A stretch of 64,000 nucleotides of DNA from the NCBI RefSeq assembly GCF_027943255.1, contig NC_072893.1, positions 19,180,001 through 19,244,000 on the forward strand, given 5' to 3'. The translations under genes were made by a program, and so were the position numbers. Shown piece by piece: positions 42,601-52,760 of this stretch; the first letter of the stretch is position 1, and every line of letters begins with the position of its first letter. The DNA is from Anastrepha obliqua (taxonomy: Eukaryota > Arthropoda > Insecta > Diptera > Tephritidae). Under the pieces are notes generated by a model that searched no databases, was not told the origin of the DNA, and worked only from the letters and a program-made list of their open reading frames with translations.

Positions 42601-43510
42601 TAGGTTAAGTTAGGATAAATGGCTGTCTTTGGGAAGACAACCAACAGTGGCGCTAGACGTTCGTATTAACCACTTCAAACGACTGATGAATCTCACCAAA
42701 TGTGTGATATTTAAGCCCGCAATATCCGCAGATGTCGCGAAAAAGTGAGAACCCGGATGAGACTAAACCTGGCCGAACCACCTCCATTGGCGCTCTCTGA
42801 TTTCTTCTGCGAGTCGGTTTTGTTGGCATGGAGAGAACAGCATTGACGAAGTGAGCGGCTTTCAATAACTGGGAAGCCAATTCACGGCAGATGCATGATG
42901 AAAAAGCGATGTTTTCACAAGGCTGCAAAAAGCAAGAAACGCATTTGCTAATCTTCGACCAGTATAGCTGTTCAAATAAATCAGCGTGCATACCAAACCT
43001 CGAAGCTTTAATTCAATTGTTAAGTCTGTCCTTCTCTGGTGTTTATCAGCAGAAGCCGTTCAAAAGCTGCAAGTGTTTGTAAGCCCCAACCTGAGGTATA
43101 TACTGCGCATTTGGTGGCAAGGCAACTGAATATCGAACGTCGACTTACCCAGACGATGCCAAAAAAAAATATTTTTTTTTTTAATTTTTAAATATTTTTT
43201 TATTTATACAAAGTTTCAAACTTTGAGTAATATGATTCTTGTTGTAGTATAGACTTTATTTTTATAAAAAAGTATTATAAAAAAAAAAAATTGCCCAAAC
43301 TTTGCAATATGATGCGCTGCTATTATTGTGAACACAGGTGTATGTGTGCAACCAGTAAGTTAATTGGAATTTCAATTTCAGACAAACGATGCATTGTTAC
43401 TAATGAGAGAGCACGCCGTATGTGGCATGAATACATATAATATGTAGGTACTTTCATTGACTTGATAAAGAACGAGATGACCGCAGGTGCAATGAGGAAA
43501 GATAACATTT
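42600..43510. other. Stretch with one unassigned minus-strand frame
   Basis: Frame 42653-42991 (112 codons, minus) has seven cysteines but no recognised domain. It starts next to a GTTAAGTTAGG motif that often accompanies fly repeats, so a gene is not called. The rest (43160-43310) is A/T homopolymer sequence. Confidence 0.35.
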
Positions 43511-43514
43511 TTAT

Positions 43515-44560
43515 TTATTGTAAAAAATTTAAACTTTGGTGAGGTAAAATGTTCTGACGCTTTTCCGCTAGATATCGATAGTGATATCCCCTCTCGGTAC
43601 ACCGTTTTGCGTGATCTGAAAGCTTTTCGAAAGAGTGTTTCAGGTCATTGACCGGAATGTCCTTCAGGATGTCGGTACAAGCCGTTTGGATGGCCTCTAC
43701 GGATGCAAAACGTTTTCCTTTCATAGCCAAATGCAATTTTCCTAAGAGGCAGAAGTCACAGGAAGCCATATCAGGCGAATACGGTGAGTGATTGATGATT
43801 AAAATGCGATTTCTAGTCAAAAAATCCGTCACAAGAGTGGATCGATGAGTTGGTGCATTGGCATGCAACAAACGCCAGCTTTCTCCTTCGCGGTATTCAG
43901 GGCGAATGCGACGAATGCGATGCAAAAAGCACTTCAAAACACCAATATAGAAAATTGCATTGACCATCGGCACGATCTCCTTGTGAAAAATTCCCTTGGG
44001 ATCGTAAAAACGAATGAGCATCGCCTTGATTTTTGACTTCTCCAAACGCGATTTTTTGGGGTGTGGCTCGACTAGGGCCTTCCATTCGTCACTTTGACCC
44101 TCAGTTTCAAGTTCATGTTGGAAACAGCACGTTCCATCACCAGTTCCGATGTTGTAAAGGAACTTCTCGTCTTTTCTCGCCTCTTTATTGAGGTCTTTCG
44201 AATGTTGAATTCTGAGTAATTTTTGGTCCTTAGTTAATTTGTGCGGAATGAAACGTGCACAGACCTTTCGTAAGCCCAAATGATTTGTTAGAATGCGATA
44301 AATCGATGTTTTGGTGATATTCAATTACGATTCCATGAATTTCAACGATGATTTCAGTTAATTTTTGAAAAATTTACGAACACTTTCGATTTGTTTGGGT
44401 TTCGGTGAACTCAGTTGCGAGTAACAGTGTTCCAAAGTAAATGTAAAAAAGAGAGAACTCGTTAGGTTCTTTGAGACAACAACGAACAAGATGAAAGGTC
44501 GGAGTAGGTAGATAAGTAGGCAGATCGACGTTGCAGTCGGCCTTTGAACCAACTCACTTG
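43515..44560 (-). pseudogene. Mariner (DD34D) with a long open frame but mutated catalytic site
   Basis: Open frame 43515-44324 (269 codons) covers the second DNA-binding helix (NITKTSIYRILTNHLGLRK), the linker ARFIPHKLTKDQK, the first catalytic aspartate in GTGDGTCCFQH (the usual GDETW glutamate is G), then WRLLHANAPTHRSTLVTDFL, where the second catalytic aspartate is A, and PYSPDMASCDFCL with the third 34 residues later. The tail reads KGKRFASVEAIQTACTDILK. The N-terminus upstream (44325-44560) is out of frame and poorly preserved. The open frame ends with extra residues past the usual family end. With D to A the enzyme cannot be active. Confidence 0.8.
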
Positions 44561-44639
44561 GACCGTTGACGATTCATTGTGATACCACAACAGCAGTTTA
44601 TCTGCTACTCCCCGTATCATTCAAGAACAATGAACCAAG

Positions 44640-45360
44640 ATATCTAAACTTAGTGGCATGCGACGCTGGACAGTAACAGAGAAGATGTCTGACAGACTCT
44701 TCCTCCTCCTCATTCGTGAAGCTTCTGGAATAGTTGGGATGAGGTACGTTCAATCTTTTAGATCTGACATCTTTGAGCTATGAGATAGTGGTGTGATCAA
44801 AGCAACTAGCATAGAGATGTTTGCCTTTAACCGCTTAAGTGCCTTTGAGCGCCTAGCGTCTCATTTTGTCCAAATTCTTTTTGTAACGTTACAGCCGGAC
44901 TATCAATCCATCTCGTGTAGGCTGAAGTGACAAGAGCTACTTGCACCACGCAGTTTGTAGGTTGAGAGAAGTATGCCTACAATCGCCATATCAAGAGGGT
45001 GACGAAACACTATATTCTGGCACCCATATCAAAGAGATGTGGAAATATTGGCCAGCGGAGTAAATATAAGATTCTCAAAAAGTGGTCACATTTTTACCAA
45101 ACCTGACAGTCACCAGAAGTAGTCACCTTCTTAATGACTAGAATTCTAGCCTGAAAAAGGCTAGAGTGACTAGGAAGACCATCCGAAACGCTTACTTTTC
45201 GCTTCTTATAGTAGACACCAAAGCAAACTTTATCGTCAAGCTTTGAGCCATCAGTAAAGAACCGTAGGCAGTTTTTCCGACAAGGAATATTGTCAACCCA
45301 CTCACGTCTAGCTGGAATTCTAGAACTAAATAACCTATTAAACTGTGGTTCATTCAAAAA
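44640..45360 (-). pseudogene. RNase H-type LINE fragment
   Basis: Minus frame 45094-45357 reads NEPQFNRLFSSRIPARREWV and LRFFTDGSKLDDKVCFGVYY, then SDGLPSHSSLFQARILVIKK, the start of the RNase H domain with its first aspartate and the FQAE block (E changed to R). Near 44690-44740 FTNEEEEESVRHLLCYCPAS gives the zinc-knuckle end in another frame. The middle is broken. Confidence 0.7.
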
Positions 45361-45429
45361 ATAGTCAGCAGGATTGGTTGGACCCCCAACAAAAGTTGAA
45401 GCAGACGGAAAAATAAATGTTGCGGTTTG

Positions 45430-46465
45430 GACACCCTATACCTAAAGATAAGGAAAATCGCACTGCAGTGATTGCGATTTACGAATCACTGAAAAAACTT
45501 AATATTTGGAGAATGTTTGTCTACCTCCCAATCAATCGTTTTGACTAAACGTCTAAAGTGACAGAGAGAAAAAGAAATCACAGAAAGAACCAGCGCAGCC
45601 ATAAAAGCCGTTCGAGAAAGAATTCGCAGAAATCCTCTTCCAGAGAAAGGAATCTATCCACCAGATCCTTGTCAAGATAACGCGATCGAAGAAAATTAGA
45701 CTCGCCAGATGCAAGCAGCTTCTTCGGTGGCATGCGGTCAACGGCCATGAAAATATTCTTTTCACAAATGAGAAAATTTTCTCTGTTGAAGAAATTTTTA
45801 ATAAGCGAACCGACAAAATCTATCTAAGACGCAAAAAATGTTGTTCCAAGAGTTTAGCGTGGCCACCATCCAGCCTACGTAATAGTGTGGAGGGGAGTTT
45901 CTTGTGAAGGCTTTAAATCTCTTCATTTCTGTTCAAAAAGGGGTTAAGACCGGGGCAAAAGTGTACCATGAGGATGTCTTAGAACTTGTGGTGAGGAAAT
46001 TTAACAGTACTTTCTTCAATAAAGGAGAGCGTTGGATCTTCCAGCAAGATTCAGCTCCAGCCCACAAAGCAAAAACTACCTAAAAGTGGCTAAAAAACAA
46101 TATTCTGGGTTCATAGCTGCAGAAGATTGGTTGTTGCTGTTGTAGCAGCATAAACATTCCCCATTCTTACATACGGGGAATGCTGCTGCAGTGGCAATCT
46201 TTGGCCGGATATAAATCCGGGTCGTTTCGGTAACGTAGAACCGATTGCCGTGGAAACGTTGTGGAAGATTGGTCGTCTGGATCCATTGGACTACAGTCTG
46301 AACATGGACTGTCGAAGAACTCACAGAAAGTTGGAGCGTCTCAAAAAATCTTTCGTTCGGGCAGCGACGTCAAAACCCATGGAAACCGTGTGTGCTGCAG
46401 TAGCTGAATGGCCTAATCGTTTGAAGGCTTGTGTAAAAGCAAATGGTGACCATTTCGAAAACTAA
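45430..46465 (+). pseudogene. maT-like (DD37D) transposase, full length but broken, with an insertion
   Basis: The plus strand starts PKDKENRTAVIAIYESLKK, then KSLHQILVKITRSKKIR-like helix-turn-helix sequence, NGHENILFTNEKIFSVEEIF (first aspartate changed to N), TGAKVYHEDVLELVVRKF, FQQDSAPAHKAKTT with the second aspartate, WLKNN, AAEDW, then an inserted 133 bp (46131-46263), LDYSLN with the third aspartate, and the tail SKPMETVCAAVAEWPNRLKA. It belongs to a different maT lineage from 26995 and 54290. Frameshifts and stops are present. Confidence 0.7.
46131..46263 (-). mobile_element. Short retroposed LINE/SINE 3' end with 9 bp target duplication
   Basis: A 133 bp insert flanked by the exact direct repeat GAAGATTGG (46122-46130 and 46264-46272). 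It begins TTGTTGCTGTTGTAGCAGC on the plus strand, so the minus strand ends in a CAA-rich tail. It contains the hairpin-like ATTCCCC...GGGGAAT and GGCCGGATATAAATCCGGG palindromes. Target duplication plus simple-repeat tail indicate retroposition of a 5'-truncated LINE or a SINE. Confidence 0.8.
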
Positions 46466-46789
46466 TTTTTTTTTTAACATTTACATGACTAAGTAAAACT
46501 AGCTTCATTGAAAAAAGTTTTATAATTTCATATTTATAACGAACTTAACTTTTAACAGAACTTATGGCAGGACTAAGTAAAATGTGATTTAAAATAAAAT
46601 CAGCAGATGACCATAACGAGCCTTTTGCGAGTTGGACCATGAAGTGATGATACATAAATTATCTAAAAATTCAGTTCATTTGTCGACTTAATTTAGTTGC
46701 ACAACTTATGGAAAGCAAAGGCGCGCCTAGAAACAAGTAAAAATTTGGATTCTTTAAGGTTTCACAATTTTTATTCAATGTCTACACTT

Positions 46790-47095
46790 TGCGCTACATC
46801 AGCCATATTCTCAACAGAACGTACAGTTTTTCGTCTGCCAGTCCTTTTTCTATACTCGACAGAATCAGTTTCTTGAATTTTTTTACCAACCTTTGAATTG
46901 TTGACTCATTTGGATGGCATTTCCACCAAAAAATTACGATTTTTGCGATATGTTGTTCTAAAAAAAGTCGTCCATTTTCATAATAAAGTTTCAATAGTTT
47001 TGAGGAGTTATTTTATCGTGTAAAATTGGACCTCTATCTACTTGACAAATGTCAGAGATGACATAAAAACCGGTCCGTCTAGGAATTATTCACTA
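46790..47095 (-). pseudogene. DD41D/mariner-like element, 5' end and N-terminus
   Basis: The minus strand reads KLYYENGRLFLEQHIAKIVI, CHPNESTIQRLVKKFKKLIL and SSIEKGLADEKLYVLL; in other frames RSVENMADVAQS. It matches 3860-4290 over the leader and N-terminus. It ends where a repeat of AT-rich sequence begins near 46780. The catalytic part is missing. Confidence 0.6.
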
Positions 47096-47099
47096 CTGA

Positions 47100-48190
47100 T
47101 AACTAGGCGTAACTTTCGTAAGGCCTCAACTGAATTAGTTGTTACAAGTTTCAGGAATATTTTCTTTCTATAGATCAAAATTTTTCCCCAATAATGCTTT
47201 CTGCTCATGAAATGTTTCAAAATAATGCGGCAAGCTGACCATAACTATTTTCCCATCAGATTTCTATTTATATATTAAAAAAACCTCAATACTAACTGTA
47301 CTAAATTAAAAATCTTCAATACTAACTGCACCTTTTAGTTGTATTGTGTAAAAATGCACTTAAGTCGAGTGTTTCACATTATGCGGCCGTCAACGCCTAA
47401 CACCTACTTATTGCACTTTCTCAAGTACCGCTATTGTAATATATAAGTACCGATATTATACGGAAACAACGGAACCTAGCACTTCAATAGAAAACTTTAA
47501 ATAACAATCGCAAAAGGTTAATAAACACTTGAAATTCCACTCCCTAATCCTTTGCAGCTGCCAGCTAACAAAAATGCAGCTACTAACTCAGCTTATTCAT
47601 ACACATACATACAACAAACACAATACAGGTACAGGTATATGAATGCAGTTAGCTGTGCTAAAGGACATTTAAGTAAGAACTGCAGTTCAACCTGCGAAGC
47701 GACCTCAATGCTGACCTGTTGAGGCGGGGTGCAGGTAAGGCACATTTCGAATATGCTAATGAAAACAGAAATCGCTGCTGCGAGATAATACATACATACT
47801 TATATACTTATGTATATGCATAAGTATATAGTTTATCTGTTGCTTATGTATTTTTGTTGTAATTTGAGTAAATTCGCAATGATTTTCTAATTTTATTGAT
47901 TTCAAACGTTTCTGCTACGTAGAGTAATTTTCTATTGCAACCGCACATTATTTGCAACCCATGCAGTAACTTCTAACTTGGTGTGGTGGTTTTGCACACA
48001 CGTACATACATACATACATTTACATACATACATTCATCTCAGCTTGCATATGAGTCGGAAAATCCTGTCTTAGCTCTGCATGAAATGAAAAGCTCCTGCA
48101 GCGAAAAGCCAAAACTGGACAGCAAATATTTATTGCTATGGGAATAAGTTTCCGTCCTCTCTTAGCCAAAATTACGAATTATTTAACCAA
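47100..48190. other. Intergenic stretch without recognised genes
   Basis: AT-rich, with CATA/TACA microsatellites at 47785-47835 and 48003-48030. Short frames have no known motif. Confidence 0.45.
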
Positions 48191-48194
48191 TTAA

Positions 48195-49150
48195 ATAATA
48201 AATGATTTATGCGAAGTACGTGCCATTGGAAGCTACAACTTCTTCCATTTTTCAAGCAGCATACGGATTCCTCTGTCGAAAAATTCAAGTTTTTTTCTTG
48301 ATCCATTCATTGAGCCAGTTTGCGATGCCCTCGTAAGAAGTGAACAACTCTCCAATAAGGGCTGACTGCATTGATCGGAACAGAGGGTAATCCGAAGGTG
48401 CAATGTCTGTGGAATACGGGGGTGGTGGGGCGAGATTTCCCAATTCAGTCGCTCTAAACATTTCTGGGCCGATTTAGCAACGTGTGACCTGGCGTTGTCC
48501 TGCAGCTAAATCAGTTTGTTATGTCTACCGTCCCATTCCGACCGCTTTTCTTTAAGAGCTCGATTCAAACGCATTAGCTGCAGTCGATAACGATCACCAG
48601 TGATGGTTTCAAATGCTTTGAGGAGTTCATAATAGATGGCACCCTTCTGATCCCACCAGATGTACCACATATCCTTTGAATATAATGAAGCTTTTTTTCG
48701 CTGCCAATGGATCTGGTTCACCTGGTAGATTCTAACTTTTTCTACACTTAGGATTATCATAATAGATCCATGCGATGCGATGCAGAAAACCTTTTTTTTC
48801 TGCCGTTCAAGAAGCATCTCACACGTCACCAAGCGTCTCTCGATATCCCTCTCCTTCAATTGATGTGGCACCCAGTTATCTGCTTTCTGGACCATTCCCA
48901 TTGCGTGCACACGTTTACCGATGGTTGATCTGTCAACATTCAACTCTGTAGACCTATCATCATGGGTTCGACGGTTCGACATGCGTCTTCATCCAATAAT
49001 TGTTGTAGTTGAGTATCTTCGAATTTTTTCGGTGCTTTTTCGCTCGTTCGATCTGTATCACTCACGTCTAAATTGCCATTTTGGAAGCGTCGAAACCTCT
49101 CTTTTATTTGATGGAGCGTGATTTCCGTAAATATCGACACATTTCAGCTG
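48195..49150 (-). pseudogene. Mariner (DD34D) transposase, broken
   Basis: The minus strand reads TLHQIKERFRRFQNGNLDVS, KFEDTQLQQLLDEDACRT, a frameshift, then RSTIGKRVHAMGMVQKADNW, VPHQLKERDIERRLVTCEML, and the GDEKW region degraded. It continues WYIWWDQKGAIYYELLKAFE, TITGDRYRLQLMRLNRALKE, stop, LQDNARSHVAKSAQK with the second aspartate, PYSPDIAPSDYPLFRSM with the third, and a tail EVVASNGTYF. The last two aspartates are 34 residues apart. The 5' end stops near 49150, at an RTE fragment. Confidence 0.8.
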
Positions 49151-49154
49151 CACT

Positions 49155-49385
49155 TTTCTTTAAAAGGCAATGATGAAGCACTGAGAAAACCGCCAGATAG
49201 CATCAGGAGAATGGAACTGGACTGGAACCAGCAAGGCAGCAGAGGTCGCGGTCGACCAAAAACACTTGGAGAACTAGCAGACGCCGAGATCTCATGGGGT
49301 GGTGCAAAAACAACAGCACAGAACCGTGTACGATGGAAGAGTCTTGTTGAGGCCCGAGAGGAGTAAACAAGAAAAAAATAAAATA
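49155..49385 (+). pseudogene. RTE-type LINE C-terminus and 3' end
   Basis: Plus frame ending 49366 reads MELDWNQQGSRGRGRPKTLG and AQNRVRWKSLVEAREE, the RTE C-terminus. A short A-rich tail with ATAAA repeats follows at 49370-49387. Confidence 0.65.
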
Positions 49386-49649
49386 AAATGAGGCATGACT
49401 TCCCGCAAAAGCTGGTTTGTCGGGACGAACGTAGACATTTTTGAAGTCAGATAAAAAAGGATCTCTACGTTTCAAACGAATGTCAACTACTGCGATCGAG
49501 ACCTCACATACACACCTTCAAATCACCAGTGTATTACTAGAGCGAACACGAGGGCGGAAACTTATTCCCATACCAATAATTTCATGCACTGGTAGTTAAT
49601 GGAAAAACTTATACGAATTCGTGAATGGATATAATTTTACCAGTTACAA

Positions 49650-49900
49650 AATGGCGGCTGTCGTAACCGACTATAGAGCCTGGGTTCTAAACTCAGAGGG
49701 GGTCTGAAACACCAAATGATAGGAAAGGCCTTTTTCTAAAAGTGATCGCCTCTCGGCAGGCCATGGCAAACCTCCGAGTGTATTTCTGACGTGAAACAAT
49801 TCCTCATAAAAAATCATCTGGCATTCGGAGGCAGCATAAAACAGTACAGCAGAATCAACACGCACAAAAAGAGACGCAATATTAGAGACCCTCCTCGACT
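49650..49900 (+). mobile_element. tRNA-derived SINE, copy 2
   Basis: Head with GGCTGTCGTAACCGAC and a B-box-like GGGTTCTAAACTC, then a body CCATGGCAAACCTCCGAGTG, CTCATAAAAAATCATCTGGC and ATTCGGAGGC shared with the copy at 31076-31370. The internal promoter boxes are degraded. Confidence 0.65.
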
Positions 49901-49904
49901 TAAA

Positions 49905-50100
49905 ATGTGGCAAAGAAAATGAATTAGAGCTGTATGCAAAAAAAATAGTCTCCTTTATTTGTTGTTTTATTTTTAATATTTAATACTTTTTCATTCAGTT
50001 CGCTTTAAGGACAAAATTTTGTTTTTAACTTTTATGTAAACATTTTGATAGACCTTTTAAACTTGTGATTTTTGCCTTGGCATACAATTTTTTTGTGTTC
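49905..50100. other. AT-rich spacer
   Basis: Nothing recognised between the SINE and the TTAA-flanked element. Confidence 0.4.
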
Positions 50101-50105
50101 ATTAA

Positions 50106-51780
50106 AGCACCTTTCTGGTCTAGAGACGTGAAAATTGAAGAAAAATAATCGGTCTCAACTGAAAGCCGTTTTTATTCAATAGATCAATTGTTTATTTACA
50201 AAAAAACAAAAAAAATATTTCTTTCCCTGAAAATAATAAAAAAATTGCTTCCCCTGACGTAACATATGCCACTGGCCTAACTGATTGGGCTGCTCAGATA
50301 CGTCTGACAAAAAAAAAAATTATTCATCAGGAGATATGTCGCTATGGTGGGTAGCAGATTTACAAAAAAAAATTTTATCTGTTTATTGGAAAAACAAAAA
50401 AAAACGATTTTTTTTTCACGTTCTCGCTTAAAAAAAATGGAAAAATTGATTATAAAATTATGATTCTGCTAGCCGCGAGAGCGACAAGTCTACTCAATAA
50501 CATATTAAAAATTCAAATCAATCGGTGCAGTACTTTTTGAGAAACTACCAACGCCAACTCGGAAAAAATAGTTTCGAGAAAAACACGATTAAAATTTGAA
50601 GTGCAAAATTATCGTAAATAATTACTACTTATACTAAATCTGCGATTCCAGCTTAATATAATATTCCCTCAGCTATCCCGAATGCCTCCTTTTCAGCATC
50701 CTTGGCTTCTTTTTTCACCATCCTCGCCTCTTTTCAGTATTCTGAGTATTTTTCCCAATTAGTGAAGAAATGAAAAACCTCGTTTCGCCCTTGATCCATC
50801 ACCGGAAACAGTAAACATATTTTTTTCTTTTCCACATTCCACATTTGCTGACTTTTCCCCATCCACAGCTTTCCTCATGGCCATCTCTGCTACTGTCTTA
50901 ACAGCCATATGTATGTTTTCCACAATACCGTAATACGTTGAATTACTGAAACCTTGGCAAAGATTCATCAGTCCACAAAAATTTTTAATGCCATTGATAC
51001 CGACACCGAATTCCTCAATGCGAAAACAAAACGTCGATTAATTTCGAACGCTTTTTCAACCAACGGACCAGAGTTTATCAAAGTCTCTTTGCAAGAACAT
51101 TTCACTTGGAGTTTAAAACCAAGACCACGTTGTCCAAATTTCAGGGCATATTCACAATCCTTGCACTTCAATAAACTTGGTAGTACCCTGAACACAGAAA
51201 AAAAATTCAAAATGCAATAATTAGTCGTTGGGTTGATACCAACATCAAACTCCGCACCATTCTTCAATTTCCTCCCCGATGTACTCACGAATTCAGTGCT
51301 ACTTTCATGAGTATGGTGATTACTACGAAAACTTCGTTTTTTCGATCGCTGAGAAAGTCTTTGTGAACTTGCTTTATTAAATTTTCGATCCAGTTTTAAA
51401 TGCTTCACGATATAACAGCCTTGAAGAATGAAATAGAAATGAGGCACTAGAGCATTGGAAATGACGTACGGACCCAACGAAATAGGTCGCTTATTTTCGG
51501 GCCTATTATATGACCCTGAATATCCGAAAAGAAGTTACAATAAATGAAACACAATACGGATTAACTACATGACCCCAATAATATTCCAGGAATTCGACCG
51601 CTAGAAGTCCCACCCTGCGCGCTTATACCTGGGCGTCGTACTCCAAACCGGTCTCGTTTTAAAACGTTTAACGTCTAACCTACAACGAATTTCAATATAA
51701 AAATTTGCAAGTATATTTTAGGAAGTAAAGTAAATGAAGAAAAAATCGATTTTTTCGAAATTCTAGACCAGAAAGGTGCC
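50106..51780 (-). mobile_element. Kolobok-like transposon with TTAA target duplications
   Basis: 1675 bp bounded by TTAA on both sides (50102-50105 and 51781-51784). The terminal inverted repeats are (A/G)GCACCTTTCTGGTCTAGA, about 19 bp. TTAA duplication is characteristic of the Kolobok (and piggyBac) superfamilies; the encoded protein excludes piggyBac. It holds one internally deleted transposase gene on the minus strand and long AT-rich subterminal sequence (50166-50640). The gene belongs to the same protein family as 7675-9445. Confidence 0.8.
50640..51480 (-). pseudogene. Kolobok/Mutator-like transposase, N-terminus fused to C-terminal tail
   Basis: Frame 50968-51477 gives a basic N-terminus, GVNPTTNYCILNFFSVFRVL-like sequence, CKDCEYALKFGQRGLGFKLQ, KCSCKE and FEINRRFVFALR. 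A frameshift near 51010 leads to GVGINGIKNFCGLMNLCQGF in frame with 50759-50968, which continues to FTVSGDGSRAKRGFSFLH. Directly after this, KEAKDAEKEAFGIAEGILY and AGIAD match the very end of the family. All of the region from the first catalytic block to the C-terminal tail, including the GDGDSK motif, has been deleted. It is a non-autonomous derivative. Confidence 0.75.
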
Positions 51781-51784
51781 TTAA

Positions 51785-52225
51785 CTGCTGCAGTGCTGAT
51801 GTAGAGGCTGAGTAGTTTCTTAACTGGATGTCGAGTCTCATTCTGTGTAAACGTGAATTGAAAAGTTTGTCCCTTCTCCATTGTACTTTCGATTGGCGTT
51901 TCGTGAATAAATGAAAAGAAACGTGAAATTATTTTCGTATGAAAATTTTCTTTCAATGGCAATTCAAATTTTTTACTGTAAATTTGTATGTGAATAAATA
52001 GAAAAGAAGGTCCGTGGCAAGTCGTCAAGTGAGAGTATAGTCGCGTGGCTACAAAACTCAATGTACCAGAAAAGTTTTGAAATGTTTCTTTTAAAAAAAT
52101 TGAGGAATTTGATGAAAGTTTGAGATGTTTTTTTAAGCAACCAGCCAAATAATGATTAATGCGAGGTGAAAAAACTTCTAATAATTTCTTTAAAAAAATT
52201 GAGGAATTTGATGAAAATAATGATT
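51785..52225. other. Non-coding stretch with a short direct duplication
   Basis: AAAAAAATTGAGGAATTTGA occurs at about 52096 and 52190, and ATAATGATTAATGCGA at about 52150 and 52216, showing a local direct duplication of roughly 65-95 bp. No gene. Confidence 0.5.
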
Positions 52226-52520
52226 AATGCGAAGTTAAAAAAATATGGCCGCCTATCGTCCATTATCGAAGAAGACGCAGAAATGTCGATTTGGCGCCAG
52301 TCGACTGAATTGGGCAATGCCAGAGAGTCGAACCGGCTTATTTCGGTCTTGAATTTGGGCTTAGTTTAATTAGTGAAATTTGTCTTAACGTAAGAATTCA
52401 AGCCATGCAATCAGAGACAACGCCGCAATTCTGCTAATTGAGCATTGGAAATGTTGGCCGGAGATCTACATTTTTTTTGGGCCAAAAATCATCTTCAAGG
52501 GTATTTTTAGTTCATCAAGA
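52225..52520 (+). pseudogene. DD41D-type transposase N-terminal fragment
   Basis: The plus strand reads YGRLSSIIEEDAEMSIWRQS, TELGNARESN, then in shifted frames EFKPCNQRQRRNSAN and ALEMLAGDLHFFWAKNH, equivalent to the ELKPxDHxxRRxFANWxLExL linker before the first aspartate of rosa-type elements. It is broken by stops. Confidence 0.55.
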
Positions 52521-52589
52521 AGCTTAAATGAAATTATTCGAGCGTCATTGCTTTAGTGCCATACTACTTTTCCAACATTTCTGGACCCC

Positions 52590-52760
52590 ATTTGAGTTAC
52601 TCAGATTGCAATTTTCTTGCTCAAAAAGCTTCTTATAAAAAAAAAACGATTTGCCGTTCGGAGTCGCAAGTTGCATCAAGACGCACGCCACAAATAGGAA
52701 GAGAAGCTCGGCCGAATATATATTTAACAGAAGTGTAAGCGTCAATTATTTATTTATAAG
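52590..52760 (+). mobile_element. SINE 3' part, copy 3
   Basis: ACGATTTGCCGTTCGGAGTC continues the body seen in the other two SINE copies, followed by AAGACGCACGCCACAAATAG, AGAGAAGCTCGGCCGAATAT and an AT-rich tail. The tRNA-like head is absent (5' truncated). Confidence 0.6.

Noticed and set aside
42653..42991. 112-codon cysteine-containing minus frame
   Set aside because: Cysteine spacing fits no domain I know, and flanking sequence looks repeat-derived.
50102..51784. piggyBac element because of the TTAA duplication
   Set aside because: The encoded blocks (SGDG, CKDC, EINRRFVFALR) belong to the Mutator-like/Kolobok protein family and the ends do not resemble piggyBac ends.
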